From the NCBI GenBank assembly GCA_013396635.1, contig WBMW01003919.1, positions 1,769,357-1,833,356 of the forward strand: a stretch of 64,000 bases of DNA. The letters run 5' to 3'. The notes below the pieces were generated by a model. It ran no database searches. It saw only the letters and a list, made by a program, of their open reading frames with translations, and was not told the origin of the DNA. The position numbers were made by a program, and so were the translations under genes. Of the stretch, positions 50,229 to 60,901 are shown piece after piece (positions within the stretch are counted from its first letter, which is position 1; the number at the start of each line of letters is the position of its first letter). Origin of the DNA: Penelope pileata (taxonomy: Eukaryota > Chordata > Aves > Galliformes > Cracidae).

Positions 50229-53200
50229 ATTTGTATACAGAATTATTTGACAGCACTGAAATAAGAGTTGAAATTATTTGGTTGGATGGTACATCCAGCA
50301 ACAGCTGAACTGAGATTTCAAAATTAAAAATTGTTACCATCCATTGCTACAAACAGAAAGAGCTTCAGTCTGCTTTCTGAACAAGGTTGCACACAGCACA
50401 CACTGAATTAAAGGAAATTGCATCTTTTCAGGGAAGACAGAAAGCATGTGAGCTGCTAAGGGAACAAAGAGGTGTAAACTCTGGGGATTCAAGGTCCTCC
50501 ATCCCTTCGAGGAGGAGGAGGCACAGCAGCACACCCATGCTGCATCCCCACCCCCAGCACCGCACCAGCCCTGCAGTGCCATCATGGGATTTATGTGTCT
50601 GCTGTCTCTAAGCAATTTGTCACACAACACTGGGAAGATGCTTTGGCTATCTTGATTTGGATGCAACCCTTTCATATGAAAGAATTAAAAATAATCTCCA
50701 CCTCTGCTCCTGCCTGTCCCTTGCCAGGGAAGTCAATCTGCGTGAGCAGCCTCTGCTCCTGCCCATTAGTTCCAAGAAGAGCAAGCCAACATAACCAATC
50801 ACCCATCTGATCCCCGCTTTGTTCCCTTCCTCCCCCCAACAAACACATAAATCTCATTTCAATAACATCTATCTGGTCAGCAGAATTTCAGGAGCAGCTC
50901 TACATTTCACTCCCCACAGACATCCTAATCCCTTCCAACTCTGTCAGCCCTGAGAAATCATCACCTTGAAAAAAACTTCCAGCACCTCTCACACCCACGT
51001 CCCGTTATTCACAGCACAGCACTGTCAGCATCCGTCACCGCCTCGTGGCCCAGAGCAGCACAGGCACCACGGGGCGGTGGCACGCTGACACCCAGGGCAC
51101 ACCGGGAGGGCTGCGCGGTGCTGCCAAGCGCTCCCTTCACATGGGTGTGGGTAAGCTCCAGTCAGTGCACTACTCATCTCCCAGGTGCTGTGCTTTGGAG
51201 CTGCACAAGGCCGAGCCCTCCTCTGATAGCTATGAGCAGCAACAGCAGTGGCTGTGAGCTAGCAGCTGAGTGAGGCAGCACAGGCAGCTCCTAGGCAGAG
51301 GCTCCCCATGCAGACCGAGGAGCAGCCTTCCGCCTCCCACCACCCACGCTGTTCTGCAGCTGAAGGGAGGCAGGAGATCCCGAGTTCAAAAAGTTTACCC
51401 CATATTTTCCAGCCATACCAGATCTACTCAAGACAGATCTCAGACTTCACTCTTCTTTTTAACACCAGCACAGCTAAACAGGACTATCTTCAAATGCTTC
51501 TCACTCATTTTAATTCAGTTAGAGAATGATCATTTGGAAAAATGGAGTGAAGCAGGCTGGAGTGTGACTTGAAGATGCTCCTCACAGGCCATAGTGTCCT
51601 CACAAGTGCCATAAACTGTGGGCACAGTAAGATTTGAGAAAGGAGAGCACAGCAATGGCCATCATGGGATTAGGGTCTGCAGAAGATTTTTCCTTCAACA
51701 CGATTTTTTTTTTTTTAAATGGTTCATAGAAATGCATATGAACCACAGTAAATTGAGAAGAGTTTTGCCACACATTTACAAAAGCAGAATTATTTTCTGT
51801 AACTGTTGAACAGTGTTAGTGTTTGTGAAAGGTATTAGACCTGACAATTTACTTTCTGAGCCCCTCATGTCAACTGAATTTTATCACTCTTTAAATGCTA
51901 AAAACTCTTTAAGTGCTAAGAGCTAAGAACGGGCAACGAGGGCTTTGAGGCAACTTTTGAGACTTGGCTGCTTCTGCCACACAACAGCGTGACTCCATTT
52001 CCTGACAGAAGTTCCCTTGGCACTCTCACTAGAGCAAGCACTTCTCACACAAACTCACCCAGGCAGCAGGGAGCCACCTGGCTACAGCACGTCATTGGTG
52101 TGCATGTAGAAAGCGATTCTATGAGATTCTCATCCCTGCATGTACTCACATTCAGGAGCAGTTATCTTTAAGCAACCAAGAAAGATCTTAGCTTGCAGGT
52201 AACTCTGTGTAATGTTGGTAATGCCATTTACAGGGCAGCTGTGCTCATTTTGCAGAGTCTGACTCCTCAAGAGCCCAAACCTCTGCTCATACAATTCTGA
52301 AAGGGCATTTGGCCTAAAATACTTGAAGGATATTACACCTGCAGCAAGGGAACCCAAGAATTTCTTCCCCCACAGTTGGGGGTGGGGAGCATTAGGGTTC
52401 TAATGCCAATTGCCATTAAAGCTACTTCAGAAAGCCCTGTTCAGTACAGCAGTCTGAAATCCAAAAGATAAGACTTACTTTTGACAGGAATAAACTGCAT
52501 GATGTATTTGAAATGGAATTTTGGTAGTTTCTTTTGATGTAAATTCTCATCAGAAATTTCATTCTCAAATACATTTCACGGTTCATTCATGCTGAGAAAC
52601 ACTTCTTATCTGTAGAACCACCAGGCTGTTGGGCTGAACAAAACACAGTTTGCTTCAACAATTCGGGCACATTGTGTGCGAGGCAAGCAGAGCACAAGGC
52701 CTTCCCTGGTGCAGTGCAGCACCAGCCTCACCAGAGTCCATCATGCAGCAAGGACAGCATGAGCCAGCTTGGGACAAACTCAGGTTCCAAGTAGAGGTGT
52801 TTAAGCTACTAAATCTAGAAAAAAAATCCAAGTACTCTCATCTTCACTTCTATTTTAGTTTAAGTTAACCAGCTCAGTTTGGCCATCTTTCATTAAGACC
52901 ATTCCTTCTGGAGCTGCATCTGGCAGCTGTGTTACCATTTCAGGTTTTAAGGAAGTTAAATGGCTTGGTATAAGGCAGAGGTCACGGTAAGGCGTACTAC
53001 TGGCCTACCTGTTGGGAAATATAATGAAGACAAAGCCTGGACCCTCTAGGGAGGGATAATACAACAGAGACGGGAACAGAGTAAGGACTGCCTCTTATTC
53101 TACTTTAAATCCTCTGCCTTAAATAATATCTATACTTTAACATGTTCACCCATCTGATGGACAGCCCAGCACACTGCTTTCTCCTGGACGCTGTGCAAAC

Positions 53201-55361
53201 AGGTGTGATGTTTCAGAAGGTCCAGATAGCTTTCCAAAACGGAGGAGAAAATGGAATGAGGCAAATGCAGGGAAGCATCTGACATACCAAATATGCTGGC
53301 CAGCTTCACCTGCTTCAAAGCCCACTGTTCCAAGGGTTAGGCAGAATAAGGACTACTGTTGCCTGCAGTAAGCTGGATATAGACAAAAAAAAAAAATACT
53401 TGGTTGGCTACCAAACAGATTTCTATTTAGTATTGATCTATTTCTCCCCTTCTCTGAATAAATGGTTACAATACATGCAGGTAATTTTACAAAATCTGTG
53501 AGGTCTGAGTGATAAGAAAATATTATCATAATTTTTCATTGCATACCTTTTCAATTTCTCCAAGCAAAGTGTTGTTTACTTTTGCAATAGATGACTGCAA
53601 CTAAGTTTAAAACTTACACTGCTTCACTCCCTTGCCTTTACATCCCTATTATATCCTTCATGAGCACGATGAGCAAACAGACCATCAATATTGTTGCTCA
53701 GAGTAGTCTACTGATTTATAGAGTGACTTTTGCAGCAGTGCTTCTTATTCCTGGTAAAATTAACACAGGAGCCTTTATGAAAAGCTTAAGGAGAATGAAG
53801 AAAACCATTAATTTCCTTGTGAGTCAAATCATGCAGTCAGATTTAATTTTCATGATCTTTTAAACGTAATTTAGTACAAACAACTCAGATCCACCTGGAT
53901 ATTCACAGGATAAACCATGAATAATTGGTTAATGATTGTCAAGCACTTTGAAGATGAGAAGTGGCAAATACTCTCATCTATTTGTACCTCTTGTTTGAGC
54001 TTGCCAGGGGCTCTAATAACTGCAGCACCTTGCTGAGTGAATAAAATGCTAGTTTCTGCATTAAAACAAGTCGTGTAAAATGGGACTCCAGAAAAAAAAC
54101 ACATAATGGAACAAGCAGCAGAACTGATATGAAGTCTGAAAATTAAAAAAGCATGTGTGTAAATCCTGAGCACTTCTGCTCAAAGAATGCCACATAACTA
54201 TTTCTTTAAGAGCAGTCAGATGCTACAAGAACTTTAACACAGAAAATCACAGTTTTGTTGAGAACAGTGTTTCACAGGCAGCACTAACACGCTTGTTTCT
54301 TTGTTACAGTTCTCTTAAAATGCGACAAAAGTGAGGCTTGTAAATAAGCACTGACGAGGAGAAATCCTATTCATTTCAGGCAGATGATTTCCTCCTGGGA
54401 TGATGTGTCCCCGAGCAGTTCCTGGGGCATCCCCACCTGAACAGCACCTGGGGCTCTGGCCAAGCCCAGGCTTCACCTGCACCCACCCACAGACCGCAGG
54501 AGGCCTGCGGGCAGCATCAGGGAGGGGAACATGGGCCCACTCGGCTGTGCTTCTGGGCAAGGTCTCACAAAGCCAGGCCAGGACAGCAGCCATTTCTGCA
54601 GTGCACACCTCTGTTTCCTTCCATACAGTCTCCCCACCGTATGGCTCCCCTAGCATTATGCAGTGCTCCTGCCAGTTACCTGCACTCCTGGTTTGTGCAC
54701 TAGGTAGACAAAGACTTGTGTATGAGACTTCATGAAGCTCCTTTACCTTTCAAAAAATATTTCTTCTCCCCAAGACTCATGAAAAACTTGCTGACCAAAT
54801 TGCAGTCTCTTTGGAAAAGTTACACAGAGCAAATTCAATACTCGTTTCCTGATTTTTAGCCCTCAGCTTTGCACTGTCTCACCAAAAACTACTTCTCACC
54901 TCTTCCCACGTCAAAGAGATTCTAGCAGACAGCATTCATTCCTGTGGACAGTATTTCAACACAAAGCCTGTTCCCCTATCAGCCTTTACACTTCCCTGTT
55001 TTCGGTTTTACACTCTGAAGCCTCTGTTTAAGCTCCCCCAGGAATTTTCAAGTAGATATCTCTTAAAAAGAAAGCAAAAATGTAGAATGATGAGAACTCA
55101 TTCAATGCTCCCTGTAAGAATCTGTTCCAACAGTGCAGATGTAAGTGCTCTGAAAGCATGGGCTGGCTTTGCCCTCCAAGGGCTGCTCTGCACGAGGCCT
55201 CTGCCTTGGAGTACATGCACAGCCTAACTGCTGCCCGAACTATGGCTTGGCCCAGCATGAGCTGCACTAACCACAAACCTGTCACAGCTTTGGCAGGGCC
55301 AGGGTCAGGCCCATGCAGCTCCTCTCAGAGGCTTCCACGCCCCTCTGCTCTTCACAGCCCG
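50229..55361. other. Non-coding stretch, no gene recognised
   Basis: No recognisable exon or repeat. A GC-richer, modestly CpG-containing patch lies at about 51040-51130, and a 12-base T run lies near 51705. Short frames on both strands have no domain signature. Confidence 0.5.
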
Positions 55362-55946
55362 TGTGCTTGGACCCAGCAGCAGCTCAGCACCACACAGCCA
55401 TTTGCTCACTCCCTCCACTCCCAGTTGGATGGAGGAGAGAACAGGGAAAAAAGCATAGAATTTGAGGGTTGAGATGAAAACTATTTACTAGGACAGAAAA
55501 GAAAGAGAAGAGGATAACAGTAACAATCATTACATACACACCTATGTATACAAACACACCAGTGATGCACGAAGGAATTGCTCACCACTCGATGGCCAAT
55601 GCCCAGCCAGTCCCGGAGCCGCATCTGCCCCCGACCAACTCCCGACTGTTTTTTCAAGTTTTTTCCTCACATGATGCCATGTAGTATGGAAAGTCCCTTT
55701 GGCCAGTTTAGGTCAGCTGTCACGGTTCTGTCCCCTCCCAGCTCTGTGCACCCCTCAGCCCCCCTCACCAGCAGGGCAGTAGGAGAAGCTGAGAAACTGA
55801 GATGTCCTTGGCTCCGTGCAGCACCGCTCAGTAACAACTGAAACATCGCTGTGTTATCAACAGTGTTTTTCTCCTAAAGCGAAACACAGCACGATACCAG
55901 ACACTACAAAGGAGGAATCAACTCTGTCCCAGCCAAAACCAGGACA
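55362..55946 (-). mobile_element. Solo LTR of an avian endogenous retrovirus, decayed
   Basis: On the minus strand the element begins at 55946 with TGTCCTGGTTTTGGCTGGG, the start of a very common avian LTR. It continues through the expected blocks: TTGATAACACAGCGATGTTT, a CCAAAGGGACTTTCCATAC segment, GGCATTGGCCATCGAGTGG, and the purine-rich part before GTGAGCAAATGGCTGTGTGG. It ends near 55362 in TG...CA fashion. The recognition rests on my memory of this repeat type, not on a search, and the family name is left open. No primer-binding site or gag/pol/env sequence follows on the inner side, so it is a solo LTR. A clear target duplication was not found, and the usual AATAAA signal is degraded, which fits an old insertion. 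Confidence 0.72.
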
Positions 55947-58900
55947 CCAGCGTGCCCAGCTCGCTGCCAGGGGCACCTGCCCCCCTCTGCACAGCACCAC
56001 GACAGGTACCTGGCTCTGGATCCACAGTCAGGTGTCAGACCAGAGAGCAGGCTGGAGAGACCTACTGCAGCTGAACGCCTCATCTAATCAAATCCAGGCT
56101 TTTGGTACAAGTACAGTACGGTTAGGCCAGACTTTCTGCCATTTACAAACTTCTTTTGCTGCAGATCATCTAACAGCAACTAAAATAAATCGAGGTATCT
56201 GGGAAGTCTGGGGGATATTTACACAAGCATGAATGGCAACAGCTGGAGCTCATCCCAGCCCATAATTCTGACAGATTCACACAGCGCAGTGTGATATTTT
56301 CTCACTTTGCGTGGATGCAATCATTGAGCTTAATTATTTGAAAACAACAATCTTTGAGACCCACTACATGGAGGAAAGATAAACAGAGACACACCATGTT
56401 AAACAGTTGGGTTAAGTGTAGTTTCCCATACTATTTGTTGAAAGCTTCAGGAGCATTTCAGCTGTTGCCATTCAACAGAAATTTAACAAGTGTTTATTTG
56501 AGAGCTTCTTCTTAAACAGTTTTACCTTCCTTAAATGACTGCCTTCATTTTCCAGAAGGCAGAGCCCTGGGAGCTGTTGGTGTCACAGAAACTCTCCTTG
56601 CCTGAAAGCGCAGAGAAGAATGACAGCAGTTCCTAGAAAGCCATTTGGTGAAAATCCTGCCCCTCACCTGGCTCAGCACCAGCCCTGATGCTGCCTGTGA
56701 TTAAAGGAGTCCCTAAATAGCTGATCAAGACCACAGGACGTGCAGAACTGAGAGCAGCCTGTTGTACATGACAGATGAGTTGCATTATGACCCGTGCCCA
56801 CACACCCCACACCATCTGGCCCCCGCCCACACTGACATCCTGGGCTCTGACAGCCCCCCCTGCTATGGGGAGCCTTGTCCTGGTCTGCCAAGAGCATCAC
56901 AGCCCTTCCTCTGCGCTCAGAGGGAGAAAAAGAGCCACTGCTTGCAGATAAAGTATGCATAAAAATGCAATTATCACTATGTTTACAAAAACAAGCCTCA
57001 GCTACATCCATCTCAATACTTACTTGTTAATCACTGCTAATTCCATTTTGATGCACTGCATTGTAACAGCAAAGCTATGCCATATTCATGAGGTTTGAAA
57101 TGTAGCAGGAGGTCCTTGCACACTGCCTGAGGAGGATGCAAACACTGTGTCTCCCTTTCTAGTGGGGAGGTTTTGCTTTGTACACGAGGAGCAAAACAGC
57201 AAACTCCCCTGCACGCAGTAGCACACTGCTTGCACACGCAGCCCCCAGAAAACAGTGCTCTGGGGATCAAGGCAAAGACCGGAAATCCTCACAGACCTGC
57301 ACCATGTTTCACCTTTCTCAAATGTTACTTGAGGGAGTCTGAATGGTGCAAGGTTCCTTCTAACATGACACATGCTGCTCTGTGGACAGCAGCCATCTCC
57401 TGCCACTGCACATCGTCATGCCTCATGTCTCCCATGTGTTCTCCCACAAACAATGCAGCAAGACATTACTAGCGTAGTAACTAGGAACAGTTTTGCTGTT
57501 CCCCAACATGGGTAGCAGGGCTCAGCAGCCCCCTGGGGAGCAGCCGTGGGGCTCCCCATGCATGCAAGGTCTCCATCCTGAAGGCAAAAGCAGTGACAAC
57601 TCTTAAGCCTTCAGGAGAAAAATGCCACCCAATGCTAATTGCTGTGATCTTCTGAACAAATATTATCTGCTTTCAAAATGCAATACCGAGAATATCATGA
57701 AGAATATTCTGTAGCTCTGTTTTCAGGAAATGAAAGTTTGATCTCAGGTCATTCTGATGCAGCCTGCTCTTGGCTAAGCTACTGCTTCCCCAACAGCAAT
57801 TAACGAAGGCCAGCAATAACTTACCCCTTTCTAAATGACAGTGCAGGAGCATCGCACAGAGGACCACAGCGTGGGAGATCTAGCAGTGGCCTGGGAGCTC
57901 CATTACGAAACACAGGGGAACATGTTCTCTGAGAGCATTTCACAGTAATGCTAATAGCACATTGAAAAGAAAATATACTCCATAACCTTTCATTAGTCAC
58001 TTTTTCTCTCATTCTTTGACAAATGAGTTGCTGATGTAGACTCACAAGTAACGTAACACAACCACTTCTCCCTATGGCAGTGCTTGAGAAAACCAGAAAG
58101 CCTTTTCCTCGCAAGCAGTCAGTGCTGCATCTCACACTGTGTTTTTGATTACATCCTGCTTTTAAGCACTTCAGTTCCAGTCAGTATTTGGTGGAAGACT
58201 CACCTGTACACTAACAACCTCTCCCAGAAAGGACCGCCCTCTTCCCTCCCCCCTCCCCAGCTTTGCACCAGCTGTGGTGCTCGTCTGGTGCTTTGGGAAC
58301 CAATGCACTCCTCTAACCGAGCAGAAAAACAATAACATCTCTTCCAGTCTAGGAAAGCCGGGTATTGCTGAACTGCTTCTCACTCTGAAGAAGAGTGATT
58401 TTTTTCTACAGCCAGTTGGTATCCTGGTGGCATTCCACCCGTATAATTACAGTCTGGCCACTCACATTCCCAAAACATTTCTCTGTAAGACACAGCAGTT
58501 TTGTGTCCAAGCCAGCTGTAAAAGAGGTGCCACATGTCACTTCAGCAGTGGCAAATGTTGCTGATGGATAAGGCAGCTCTGAACGAGGAAAAATAGTACT
58601 TCAAAAAGAGGAAAAACTGCAGGTATTGTGCTACTGTGTTTGGGTCTCATCACACAGCTCACACGGAGGGGAGAGCAGGTCCCCTGTGCCTGTCCACCAG
58701 GACTGCTACTTGGGAAGCTGTCACGTCTCAGGGAGGAGCACAGAAAAGCAAAATCAATTTTTGGGATGGGACTCACCAGACTGTCCCTGCTAGCAGGGAA
58801 AAAAAGGGAATTTTTGGAAAGTTACCCAGGATGGAGGAGCTCAGCCTCCCGCAGCTCCCTGCCATGCTGTGCAGCCCCCACCAGAGCCTGGTGCTGAAGC

Positions 58901-60230
58901 TGCCACCTGTGGGCCCGGGGCCAGGCTGGGCACCAGGCAGTGGCCCAGGCCAGGTTGCCCCACGGCCCCATCTGCCCCAGCTTGGCAGCACCCCCCTGCT
59001 CCGTGCACAAGCAGCAGCAGCAGGAGAGGGACTTGGTTGGCTCCTCGGTGTTCCTGCCAGCTCTGCCTCTCTCCTCCCCACATCTGTTCTTAGCTTCAAC
59101 CTCCTTTTTTTCTTCCTCCTCAGCTGCCAACAGGGTTGCTTTGGGGAAGGATGTAGGAAGAGCACATCTGGACCAAATGTCCATCTGCATTTGCTTTAGA
59201 GAGCTGTTTGTGCTTGTTATGCTGTAAACAACACCTTTATTTCTTTGGCTGCTAGATTTTGAGGAGTTGTAAGAGCAGGATGTTTCTGGAATACTTACTG
59301 AATGTAACAAGCTGCTAGAACAAACACAGGTACACCGAGTTACAACTAGTAGAGCGAAAACCAGTCCTGAATGCACCTTACCAATACTGCCCCAGCTTCC
59401 CCATTGCCCTGAATTGCAACCATTCCCCTCCTCTGAGCTTGCACTAGCCACATACATTTCAATTTACTAAATGCAGTAGTATCACACTGACAAAATTCAG
59501 CTTTACCAACAGCAATGAGAAGAGCTGAATGGGATCTGACTTCTTGATCCTATGTGCCCCCCTTCTGTCTGGATTTCTACATACTGGAAAAAACTTCAAG
59601 ACATTCCAATACAGTAGGACAGCCTGCCCTATCCCAAAAGCTGTTCCTTCCAAGGCCTCTGCTGAGCTCCTGTGGAGCTAGGCCACTCTTCACTATGGCA
59701 AGTGACCCCAAATTTTTGCTAGACTAAAACAATTAGCAAGTCTACTCACAGCTAAATAACAGAATAAGGAAAAAACAATATATAAAAAGGTTTCATAAAC
59801 ACCCAAATTTTGACCCCAAATGTTCTAGCTTAAAGATATTTGGAGAAAATTGATTGCTAGATACGTGGTCTTAATAGAGAACAAATAAGACGAACGTACC
59901 TGAAGGAGTCCTACTGCACCTTGGCACCCCTCCCCACCATCCACCAGCAGTGTAGCAGGTGGACACAACGCTTTGAGCTCGCCCTGCTCGCTATCCAGCC
60001 TTCCTGTTAGCTCAGGTACTGACCTAGCAGCAAGAGCTGCTTCTAACATGGGGGCCATACTTTGCACAAATAAGTTTTTCCAAGTGGAGTTACATAACAA
60101 ATGAATCTCAATAATAAGGCTAATGCTATAGCAATAAACATAACTCTAACATTAAACAAGGAAAAACACACTAGGACAGACTCGCACAAAGGCAGACCAG
60201 CAGCTCGTAACCCGGAATATACATCACAGG
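55947..60230. other. Non-coding stretch, no gene recognised
   Basis: No exon or mobile element was recognised. A GC-rich segment at about 58840-59060 yields overlapping frames on both strands (up to 211 codons on the minus strand at 58822-59457). Their composition is biased (Ser/Gly/Ala/Pro/Trp) and they mutually overlap, so I do not call a gene. Confidence 0.5.
60227..60230 (+). repeat. Left target-site duplication of the 60.2-kb LTR
   Basis: CAGG lies directly before the LTR start TGTGGGAA and recurs at 60898-60901 after the end. The longer word CACAGG (60225-60230) also recurs at 60896-60901, which would mean a 6-bp duplication and an LTR ending two bases earlier, still in CA. Confidence 0.6.
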
Positions 60231-60247
60231 TGTGGGAATAGAATGTA

Positions 60248-60342
60248 GTTTTTGCATTATGACTAACAAAACAAGTACAAAGTGTATTGTTCGTGTTTTT
60301 GTATTAGGGCTAGCAAAAATAAGTGCAATGTATATTGTGGTA
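60248..60342 (+). repeat. Two ~47-bp direct repeats in the LTR U3 (set A)
   Basis: Unit 1 begins GTTTTTGCATTATGACTAAC at 60248 and unit 2 begins GTTTTTGTATTAGGGCTAGC at 60295. Both then contain a CAAAA...AAGT.CAA block and end with TATTGT. The units differ at several positions and by one base in length. Confidence 0.75.
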
Positions 60343-60379
60343 TGTTAAAACCGAATGCATTTACAAGGGAGAATCGATG

Positions 60380-60487
60380 TTGAAGACTGCTAAGATCAGG
60401 AATGCAGCTGCTAGGGAGGATCAGTCTTGGAGACTGATAAGATAAAGAGCACAGCTGCTAAGGAGGATGGCCTTGAAGACTGGTAAG
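60380..60487 (+). repeat. Two and a fraction ~47-bp direct repeats in the LTR U3 (set B)
   Basis: Units start with TTGAAGACTGCTAAG (60380), TTGGAGACTGATAAG (60427) and TTGAAGACTGGTAAG (60473, partial). The two full units contain the E-box-like GCAGCTGCTA/ACAGCTGCTA and then a GGAGGAT-type block. The middle unit also holds GATAAGATAA, a doubled GATA core. These are plausible enhancer repeats; factor binding is inference. Confidence 0.78.
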
Positions 60488-60828
60488 GTAGCAACACTGT
60501 TACATGAATGGACAATAGTTAAGTAAACTAGTGGAAAATTAATGACTGCAAGTATTAAGCAGCAGAATCGTAAATTAGTGAAGTTGAAAGACAGATACAG
60601 AGGAAGAAAACCAGAGAGGAGAAGTTAAGGGCCAGTAATATGTTAGCAACATCCATGTTCATTTAGCCAGTGTCTATCTTTAGTTAGTGTCAGGTAGGTT
60701 GTGAACCTGAAGTACTCAGCCAGTGAGGAACCAGGGGAGGAAGGAGGGCACTGGGTAACAGGGAACAAAAGATGGGAAACTGTTTCTGCAGGCGCTCCTG
60801 TTTGCAGGACGCTGCCATTGCAATCGCG

Positions 60829-60834
60829 AATAAA
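60829..60834 (+). terminator. AATAAA polyadenylation signal of the LTR
   Basis: AATAAA followed by AACTGC lies about 63 bases before the LTR end, the usual place for the R-region poly(A) signal of an LTR read on the plus strand. Confidence 0.6.
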
Positions 60835-60897
60835 AACTGCTTCAACTGCTCCACTAGAGGTCCGGTCTCCAAAAAATTATTTGAGATGTTTCTCACA

Positions 60898-60901
60898 CAG
60901 G
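60898..60901 (+). repeat. Right target-site duplication of the 60.2-kb LTR
   Basis: CAGG follows the terminal TCTCACA and matches 60227-60230. See the left copy for the alternative 6-bp reading. Confidence 0.6.

Larger units (their letters stand above)
60231..60897 (+). mobile_element. Solo LTR (endogenous retrovirus type) with tandemly duplicated U3
   Basis: The 667-bp segment starts TGTGGGAA and ends TTTCTCACA. The ends form an imperfect inverted repeat of TG...CA type, with a short direct duplication of flanking bases. Near the 3' end is an AATAAA signal (60829-60834), followed by about 60 bases of U5-like sequence. The U3 part contains two ~47-bp units (60248-60294 and 60295-60342) and a second set of ~47-bp units (60380-60426, 60427-60472, then a partial copy). 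Tandem U3 duplications are typical of retroviral enhancers. No tRNA primer-binding site follows 60897 and no coding sequence is attached, so it appears to be a solo LTR left by recombination. I do not recognise the family. Confidence 0.72.

Noticed and set aside
58822..59457. 211-codon minus-strand frame, the longest outside CR1
   Set aside because: It lies in a GC-rich patch with long overlapping frames on both strands, is rich in Ser, Ala, Gly, Pro and Trp, and has no domain, splice pattern or start context.
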